Source: Proluteimonas luteida (GTDB lineage: Bacteria > Pseudomonadota > Gammaproteobacteria > Xanthomonadales > Xanthomonadaceae). From it: a stretch of 64,000 nucleotides of DNA. Each line of letters begins with the position of its first letter. Position 1 is the first letter of the stretch. The stretch spans positions 124,001-188,000 of the forward strand of contig NZ_JAIWPT010000004.1 of the NCBI RefSeq assembly GCF_021191695.1, read 5' to 3'. Under the pieces are notes generated by a model that did no database searches, was not told the DNA's origin, and was given only the letters and a program-made list of their open reading frames with translations. This document shows, one piece after another, positions 58,970-64,000 of the stretch. The position numbers were made by a program, and so were the translations under genes.

Positions 58970-61552
58970 ATGGGCAGCGGGCCGCCAGTCGCCCCGCCCA
59001 CGGATCCAGCGGACGCGCCGGACGATCCGCAGCGCATCGCCGCCGCGCTCGACCTCGCCTGCCACGACCGCGACCTGCCCGCGCACCTGAAGCGGCTGCT
59101 GGCGCAGGCGCGCGACGCGCTGCACGCCACCAGTCGCGACGCACTGGGCGCGCAGCTACGCTACCGCGCGCTGTTCGACGCGGTGCCCGACCCGGTCAGC
59201 ATCCTCGACGAGCGCGGCACCGTGCTCGACCTCAACCGCGCCGGCATGCGCGCCTACGGCCGCCGCCGCGAGGACATCGTCGGCCAGCCGATCGAGACCC
59301 TGAACCCGGACCTGCCGCGCGACCACCTCGCGCCGGTCTGGGGCGCGGTGCGGCGCGGCGAGACCTACGTCATCGAAGTCGCCAACATGCGCGGCGACGG
59401 TTCGCGGTTCCCGGTCGAGGTCCACACCGCGGGGTTCCAGCACGACGGCCGGCCGTGCCTGGTCGCGGTCGCCCGCGACCTGAGCCAGCGGCGCGAGGCC
59501 GAGGTGCGCTACCGCGAGCTGATGGAGGTCGTCGATTGCGGCATCACGATCCACGATACCGGCGGCCGCTTCATCCACTGCAACTCGGCCGCGATGCGCC
59601 TGCTCGGCGCCGGCCAGGATGCCGATCCGGGCGAGATCGCCAATCCCGGCGACTGGGTCGCGGTCCGCGAGGATGGCAGCCAGATGCCGTGGCCGGAACT
59701 GCCGCAGGTGCGCGCGCTGCAGACCGGCCGCGTGGTCGAGAGCACGCTGCTGGGCCTCTACCACCGCATGCGCCGGCACCTTTACTGGATGTCGGTGACG
59801 GCGGTGCCGCAATTCCCGCCCGGCGGCGACCGGCCGCACCAGGTGCTGTCGCTGTTCAACGACGTCACCACGCTCAAGCGCGACAGCGCCCTGTTCGACC
59901 GCGTGCAGGCGCTGGCGCACATCGGCGGCTGGGAACTGGACTGCGGTACCGACGGGCTCTACCTGACCTCCGAATCGGCGCGCATCCTCGGCCAGCGGAC
60001 GCCACCGCCGACGATGGAGGCCCTGATCGAAACCCTGCTGGTCGCCGACCGCAGGCGCCTGCGCGACGCACTGGGCGAGGCGATGCTCGAGGGCGCCGGT
60101 TTCGACCTCGAGCTGCAGGGCCAGCGCGCGGACGGCGGCGGTTTCTGGGTGCGCGCGATCGGCGGGCCGCGCCCCGGCGACCCGGCCGGTTCGCGGCTGG
60201 CCGGCACCCTGCAGGACATCGCCCACAGCAAGCGCGACGAGGAGATCCTGCGCGCGCAGGCACGCAACGACCCGCTGACCGGCCTGCTGAACCGCGACGC
60301 GATCCTGGCCGAGCTCGAGGCGCGCATGGCCGACCCCGACCGCCCGGCCCCGGCGGTGCTGTACATCGACCTGGACCGCTTCAAGATCGTCAACGACGCG
60401 CTGGGCCACAACGCCGGCGACGAACTGCTGGTCTCGGCCGCGCACCGGATCAGCCGCGCGGTCGACGGGCGCGGCCTGATCGCGCGTTTCGGCGGCGACG
60501 AGTTCCTGGTCGTCTGCGACGCGGGCGACGATGCCGGCAACGCCGAGCAGGTCGCCAAGGCGATCCTCGATGCGTTCGGCGACGGTTTCCGCTTCGACAC
60601 CGAGGAGTTCGCGATCACGGCCAGCATCGGCCTGGCCTGCGCGCCCGGCGACGGCGACCGGCCGCAGACCCTGATCCACAACGCCGACGCGGCGATGTAC
60701 GAGAGCAAGCGCCGCGTGCGCAACGGCTGGCAGGCGTTCACGCCGGCGCTGGCGCAGTCGCAGCAGGACCGGCTGCGGGTCGAGACGCACCTGCGCCGGG
60801 CGATCGACCACAACGAGTTCCACCTGGTCTACCAGCCGCAGGTCGAACTGCGGCGCGGGCGCATCGTCGCCGCCGAGGCGCTGATCCGCTGGCGCAACCG
60901 CCAGCTGGGTGAAATGCGCCCCGACCATTTCATCGACCATGCCGAAACCAGCGGCGACATCGTGCGCATCGGCAGCTGGGTGCTGCGCGAGGCCTGCCGG
61001 CAGGTCGCACGCTGGCGCGACGCGGGCCTGGGCGTGGTCCGCGTCGCGGTCAACGTCTCCTACCGCCAGTTGCTGGGCGAGGACCTGGCCGAGAACGTGC
61101 GCGCCGTGCTGGCCGGGTTCGACCTGCCCGGTACCGCGCTGGAACTGGAATTCACCGAGCGCGTGCTGATCGAGGACGCACCCGACACGCTGCACACTTT
61201 CGCCCGCCTGCGCGAGATGGGCGTGCTGCTGAGCATCGACGACTTCGGCGAGGGCTACAGCGCGCTGAACTACCTGCGCAGGCTGCCGATCCATGGCCTG
61301 AAGCTGAGCCAGCTGTTCGTCGGCGGCGTGCCCGACGACCGCTCCGACGTCGCGGTCTGCCAGGCGGTCGTGGGCATCGCCCGCAGCCTCGGCCTGGGCC
61401 TGGTCGCCGAGGGCATCGAATCCGAGGCCCAGCGCCGCTTCCTGCTGGATCTGGGCGTATCGGTCGGCCAGGGCTTCCTGTTCGCACCCGGCCTGCAGGC
61501 GGACGAGTTCGCCCGGCGGCTCCGCGACGAGAGCGGCGTGCGCTCCGGCTGA
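58970..61552 (+). CDS. PAS-PAS-GGDEF-EAL c-di-GMP signalling protein
   Basis: An 860-residue soluble protein. PAS-type sensor domains occupy about 65-165 ('YRALFDAVPDPVSILDERGT'), 180-300 ('RELMEVVDCGITIHDTGGRF') and probably 305-420. The GGDEF domain has 'ARFGGDEFLVV' (508-512), so diguanylate cyclase activity is possible. The EAL domain has 'VAAEALIRWRN' (Glu636), 'NVSYRQLLGE', 'EFTERVL' and 'IDDFGEGYSALNYLRRLP', the full phosphodiesterase set. The usual RxxD inhibitory site is not at its normal 5-residue spacing. No membrane segment. It starts two bases after liuE; an ATG at 58958, overlapping liuE, is the alternative. Confidence 0.9.
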   Translation: MGSGPPVAPPTDPADAPDDPQRIAAALDLACHDRDLPAHLKRLLAQARDALHATSRDALGAQLRYRALFDAVPDPVSILDERGTVLDLNRAGMRAYGRRREDIVGQPIETLNPDLPRDHLAPVWGAVRRGETYVIEVANMRGDGSRFPVEVHTAGFQHDGRPCLVAVARDLSQRREAEVRYRELMEVVDCGITIHDTGGRFIHCNSAAMRLLGAGQDADPGEIANPGDWVAVREDGSQMPWPELPQVRALQTGRVVESTLLGLYHRMRRHLYWMSVTAVPQFPPGGDRPHQVLSLFNDVTTLKRDSALFDRVQALAHIGGWELDCGTDGLYLTSESARILGQRTPPPTMEALIETLLVADRRRLRDALGEAMLEGAGFDLELQGQRADGGGFWVRAIGGPRPGDPAGSRLAGTLQDIAHSKRDEEILRAQARNDPLTGLLNRDAILAELEARMADPDRPAPAVLYIDLDRFKIVNDALGHNAGDELLVSAAHRISRAVDGRGLIARFGGDEFLVVCDAGDDAGNAEQVAKAILDAFGDGFRFDTEEFAITASIGLACAPGDGDRPQTLIHNADAAMYESKRRVRNGWQAFTPALAQSQQDRLRVETHLRRAIDHNEFHLVYQPQVELRRGRIVAAEALIRWRNRQLGEMRPDHFIDHAETSGDIVRIGSWVLREACRQVARWRDAGLGVVRVAVNVSYRQLLGEDLAENVRAVLAGFDLPGTALELEFTERVLIEDAPDTLHTFARLREMGVLLSIDDFGEGYSALNYLRRLPIHGLKLSQLFVGGVPDDRSDVAVCQAVVGIARSLGLGLVAEGIESEAQRRFLLDLGVSVGQGFLFAPGLQADEFARRLRDESGVRSG

Positions 61553-61618
61553 ACCTGCACGGGCGGCGGCGGCGCATGCCCGGTTAAACTGGGCGTCCCG
61601 CCCTGCTGAGGTCCGCGC

Positions 61619-62389
61619 ATGAAAACCGAATCCGTCCTCGCCATCGTCACCGGCGGCGTTTCCGGCCTCGGCCTGGCCGTCGCCCAGCGGATCGTCGCCG
61701 AAGGCGGCAAGGTCGTCCTGTTCGACGTCAACGACGACAAGGGCACCGCGGCCGTCGCCGCGCTCGGCGCCGACAACGCGCGCTACCTGCGCACCGACGT
61801 CACCGACGAGGCCGGGGTCGCGGCCAACGTCGAGGCCGCGAAGGCGTTCCTCGGCGGCCTCAACGCCGCGATCAACTGCGCCGGCATCATCGGCGCCGGC
61901 CGCGTGCTCGGCCGCGAGGCGCCGATGCCGCTGCAGAACTTCACCACGACCGTGCTGGTCAACCTGGTCGGCAGTTTCAACGTGGCCAAGGCCGCGGCCG
62001 CGGTGATCCAGCACAACGAGGCCGGCGAAGACGGCGAGCGCGGCGTGATCGTCAACACCGCGTCGGTGGCCGCGTACGAGGGCCAGATCGGCCAGGCCGC
62101 GTATTCGGCATCGAAGGGCGGCATCGTGGGCATGACCCTGCCGATGGCGCGCGAGCTCGCGCGCTTCGGCATCCGCGTCAACACCATCGCGCCCGGCGTC
62201 TTCTGGACCCCGATGGTCGACGGCATGCCGGAGGAGGTGCAGAAGTCGCTGTCGGCGTCGATCCCGTTCCCGGCGCGCCTGGGCCGGCCGGAGGAATTCG
62301 CCGATCTCGTGGCCTACGTCCTCGGCAACCGCTACCTCAACGGCGAGACGATCCGCCTCGACGGCGCGGTGCGGCTGGCGCCGAAGTAG
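61619..62389 (+). CDS. Short-chain dehydrogenase, 3-hydroxyacyl-CoA dehydrogenase type 2-like
   Basis: A 256-residue classical SDR. The NAD site is 'AIVTGGVSGLGLAVAQ', with 'LFDVNDDKG' (acidic residue selecting NAD). 'NAAINCAGIIGAG' is the NNAG-like motif. Catalytic Ser is in 'VNTASVAAYEGQIG', and the Tyr/Lys pair is 'AYSASKGG'. 'IAPGVFWTPMVDGMPEEVQ' is typical of the HSD17B10/FabG-like group that oxidises 2-methyl-3-hydroxybutyryl-CoA in isoleucine degradation. Next to the leucine genes this role fits. Other acyl-CoA substrates are possible. Confidence 0.88.
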   Translation: MKTESVLAIVTGGVSGLGLAVAQRIVAEGGKVVLFDVNDDKGTAAVAALGADNARYLRTDVTDEAGVAANVEAAKAFLGGLNAAINCAGIIGAGRVLGREAPMPLQNFTTTVLVNLVGSFNVAKAAAAVIQHNEAGEDGERGVIVNTASVAAYEGQIGQAAYSASKGGIVGMTLPMARELARFGIRVNTIAPGVFWTPMVDGMPEEVQKSLSASIPFPARLGRPEEFADLVAYVLGNRYLNGETIRLDGAVRLAPK

Positions 62390-62394
62390 GAGCC

Positions 62395-62488
62395 GTGATT
62401 GGTGATTCGGGATTCGTGATTCGGCAAAGCGAACCCCGGCACCAGTCCAGCTTTTCCGAATCACCAATCACCAATCACCAATCCCGAA
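62395..62488. repeat. 'gattcggg/gattggtg' inverted-repeat element in front of efpL
   Basis: The left arm (62395-62424) 'gtgattggtgattcgggatt...' and the right arm (62456-62488) 'ccgaatcaccaatcaccaat...' are inverted copies with a 31-bp spacer, built of 7-bp 'gattcgg/gattggt' units. The element ends four bases before the efpL ATG and leaves no Shine-Dalgarno sequence. Same family as 26155-26256. Confidence 0.8.
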
Positions 62489-62492
62489 CCCA

Positions 62493-63059
62493 ATGAAAGC
62501 CTACGACGTCAAGAAAGGAAACGTGGTCGAACACAACGGCAGCGTGTACCAGGTGCGCGACATCGAGCGCAGCTCGCCGCAGGGCCGCGGCGGCAACGTG
62601 CGCTTCCGCTTCACCATGTACAGCGTACCCGGCGGCAACAAGACCGATGCCAGCTTCGACGGCGACGACGAACTGCGCGAGGTCGACCTCGCCCGCCGCC
62701 AGGCCAGCTTCTCGTACAAGGACGGCGACGCGTTCGTGTTCATGGACGACGAGGACTTCACCCCGTACACGCTCGATGCCGACGTCGTCGGCGATGGCGC
62801 CGGCTACATCACCGACGGCCTGGCCGGCTGCTTCGTGCAGGTCATCGACGAGGCACCGGTCGGCCTGCAGCTGCCGCAGAGCGTGGTGCTGGAGGTCGTC
62901 GATACCCCGCCCGAGCTCAAGGGCGGCACCGCGACCAAGCGGCCGAAACCTGCCCGGCTCAGCACCGGCATCGAGATCCAGGTGCCCGAATACATCACCA
63001 ACGGCGAGCGGGTCTGGGTCAACACCACGACCGGCGAGTTCGGCGGCCGCGCGGACTGA
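62493..63059 (+). CDS. efpL: Elongation factor P-like protein EfpL (YeiP)
   Basis: A 188-residue EF-P paralogue with the three domains (KOW-like, OB, C-terminal OB). The loop at the ribosomal P-site is '[16 protein letters not shown]', with an arginine (Arg32) where EF-P carries its modified lysine. This and '[25 protein letters not shown]' identify the YeiP/EfpL branch. EfpL helps ribosomes through proline and other stalling motifs without post-translational modification. The start ATG follows directly on the inverted-repeat element. Confidence 0.93.
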   Translation: MKAYDVKKGNVVEHNGSVYQVRDIERSSPQGRGGNVRFRFTMYSVPGGNKTDASFDGDDELREVDLARRQASFSYKDGDAFVFMDDEDFTPYTLDADVVGDGAGYITDGLAGCFVQVIDEAPVGLQLPQSVVLEVVDTPPELKGGTATKRPKPARLSTGIEIQVPEYITNGERVWVNTTTGEFGGRAD

Positions 63060-63126
63060 AGTCCGTGCCTCCGTGGCCGGTACGCGACGACACGTCGGAG
63101 CACACCGGGACGGCATGATCCGTCCC

Positions 63127-63146
63127 CGCTCCTGCCGGCAGGAGCG
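63127..63146. repeat. 20-bp perfect palindrome downstream of efpL
   Basis: 'cgctcctgccggcaggagcg' is fully self-complementary and lies 67 bp past the efpL stop, between converging genes. No T run follows, so it is a weak terminator candidate or a REP-type element. Confidence 0.5.
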
Positions 63147-63186
63147 GTCGCGTCGCGGGCGCGGGTGAGGGCCGGTCCCGTGCCGG

Positions 63187-64000
63187 CTACGGCGCGCCGC
63201 CCGAAGGACCGCTCCCGTCCTGTTCCCGGGCCAGCATCCGCAGGCGCTCGCCCAGCAGTGCGAGGTTGGCCTCGCCGTCGTCGAGCGCGGTGCGGCGCTC
63301 GCGCGACAGCAGGGGACGCGCCTGCTGTTCCAGCGTCGTGCCCAGGCCGTGCAGTGCCCGGCCTCGGGCGTCGACCCGGGCACGCAGCAGCGCGCGCTCC
63401 TGCGCCTGCGGCAGGCCGTAGCCGTCGACGCCGGCCAGCAGTGTCGCCGGGCGTGCCAGTTCGCCGCCCGCAGCCAGCATCGCCTGCAGCGACGCGGCCG
63501 TCGCCCCGGCCGCATCCGGCGTCGCAGCGTCGTACCGGTCGCCGCGGGCCCGCAGCAGCCGGCGCTTGAGCTCGTCGCGCGCCAGCAGCTGCTGGCGACG
63601 CTGCGCCCCTTCCTCCAGCACCAGCAGCGCGGACGCGGCGCGCAGGTCGTCGACGTCCTCGATCCATGGCCGCCGGCGCGCGGGCGCCAGCGCCAGCCAG
63701 TCGCCGGCGTCGGCCTGCGGCAGCCCCAGCGCCTGCCGGGCGACGTCGTACATGGACGCATGCAGGCTGGCGGCGGAGTCGAAATAATGGCCGAGCCGGC
63801 GCGCGCGCCCGATGTCGTCGAGCACCGCGGTATCGGCGATGCCCTGCCGCTGCAGCCGCCGCAGCAGGCCGTTCGGGGTGATGCTGCGCAGCGGCAGCGC
63901 GCCGAGCCGGGGCACGCCGGCATGCAGCAGTTTCCAGGTCTCGACCGCGCAATTGTTGCCGACGAAGTAGTAGCGGCCGTCGTAGCCCCAGTGCACCTCG
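63187..64000 (-). CDS. DUF4105 family protein, C-terminal part
   Basis: A gene continuing past the right edge; 271 codons are visible with no conserved start, so the N-terminus lies outside. It opens with 'EVHWGYDGRYYFVGNNCAVE', where 'NNCA' with its cysteine is the motif of the DUF4105 (NlpC/P60-like) family of envelope proteins. The remainder is Arg/Ala/Leu-rich and helical ('QERALLRARVDARGRALHGL'). The catalytic cysteine is present, but the function is not known. It converges on efpL. Confidence 0.75.
   Translation of the reverse strand, partial: EVHWGYDGRYYFVGNNCAVETWKLLHAGVPRLGALPLRSITPNGLLRRLQRQGIADTAVLDDIGRARRLGHYFDSAASLHASMYDVARQALGLPQADAGDWLALAPARRRPWIEDVDDLRAASALLVLEEGAQRRQQLLARDELKRRLLRARGDRYDAATPDAAGATAASLQAMLAAGGELARPATLLAGVDGYGLPQAQERALLRARVDARGRALHGLGTTLEQQARPLLSRERRTALDDGEANLALLGERLRMLAREQDGSGPSGGAP

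Overview
The window is high-GC, gene-dense DNA from a gammaproteobacterium of the Xanthomonadaceae/Lysobacteraceae type (Lysobacter, Luteimonas, Thermomonas or Xanthomonas relatives). The reasons are the Kdo kinase gene next to a family 9 glycosyltransferase, the RegB/RegA pair beside ispG, an EfpL-type EF-P paralogue, a 'pathogenicity-like' DUF2007 protein, and many short intergenic repeats of the 'gggagagg...ggtgaggg' kind common in these genomes. The genus cannot be fixed from this sequence alone. No phage, plasmid or CRISPR locus is visible.

Layout. 1-5.3 kb: end of a LytTR response regulator, a DUF2939 protein, a PAP2 phosphatase, ispG and the redox two-component pair regBA. 5.3-10.6 kb: a triplicated ~200-bp repeat, xseA, and a ThDP enzyme paired with an aldehyde dehydrogenase. 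10.7-16.4 kb (minus strand): kdkA, a metallo-beta-lactamase-fold hydrolase, moaA, moaC, moaD, moaE, a beta-propeller protein and a lipoprotein, nearly all overlapping by 1-4 bases. 16.4-18.5 kb: a GT9 glycosyltransferase, two small proteins and tRNA-Ser(CGA). 19-27 kb: a phosphate regulon of an OprP-type porin, two tandem pstS genes, pstC, pstA, pstB and phoU, with 11-bp-phased Pho boxes in front of the porin and both pstS genes. 27-33 kb: rlmKL, a small hydrolase, a MOSC protein, an amidase, tesB and a DUF2007 protein. 33-37 kb: an ECF sigma factor fused to a membrane domain, and a papain-like protease fused to a serine-hydrolase-like domain. 37-41.7 kb: Lrp-type regulator, dadA, alr (alanine catabolism) and a phospholipase D/cardiolipin synthase. 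42-62.4 kb: a dispersed leucine-degradation region.

How the genes work together. Leucine dehydrogenase, isovaleryl-CoA dehydrogenase (liuA), methylcrotonyl-CoA carboxylase (liuB, liuD), methylglutaconyl-CoA hydratase (liuC), HMG-CoA lyase (liuE) and a thiolase give almost the whole route from leucine to acetyl-CoA. Only the branched-chain ketoacid dehydrogenase and a CoA transferase/ligase for acetoacetate are missing here. Unrelated genes lie between them: a subtilisin autotransporter, two alanine-rich lipoproteins, a bactofilin with a zinc-ribbon partner, and a GxxExxY nuclease-fold gene. A PAS-GGDEF-EAL protein follows liuE.

The most striking non-genic structures are (1) a GxxExxY PD-(D/E)XK gene framed by ~37-bp inverted repeats and wedged between liuC and liuD, supplying the end of liuC and abutting the liuD start; (2) a 207-bp element with ends resembling the Tn5 mosaic end, inserted in an intergenic repeat whose uninterrupted copy lies at ~1.25 kb; (3) long phased Pho boxes; and (4) a 'gattcggg' inverted-repeat family sitting directly in front of the phoU and efpL start codons.
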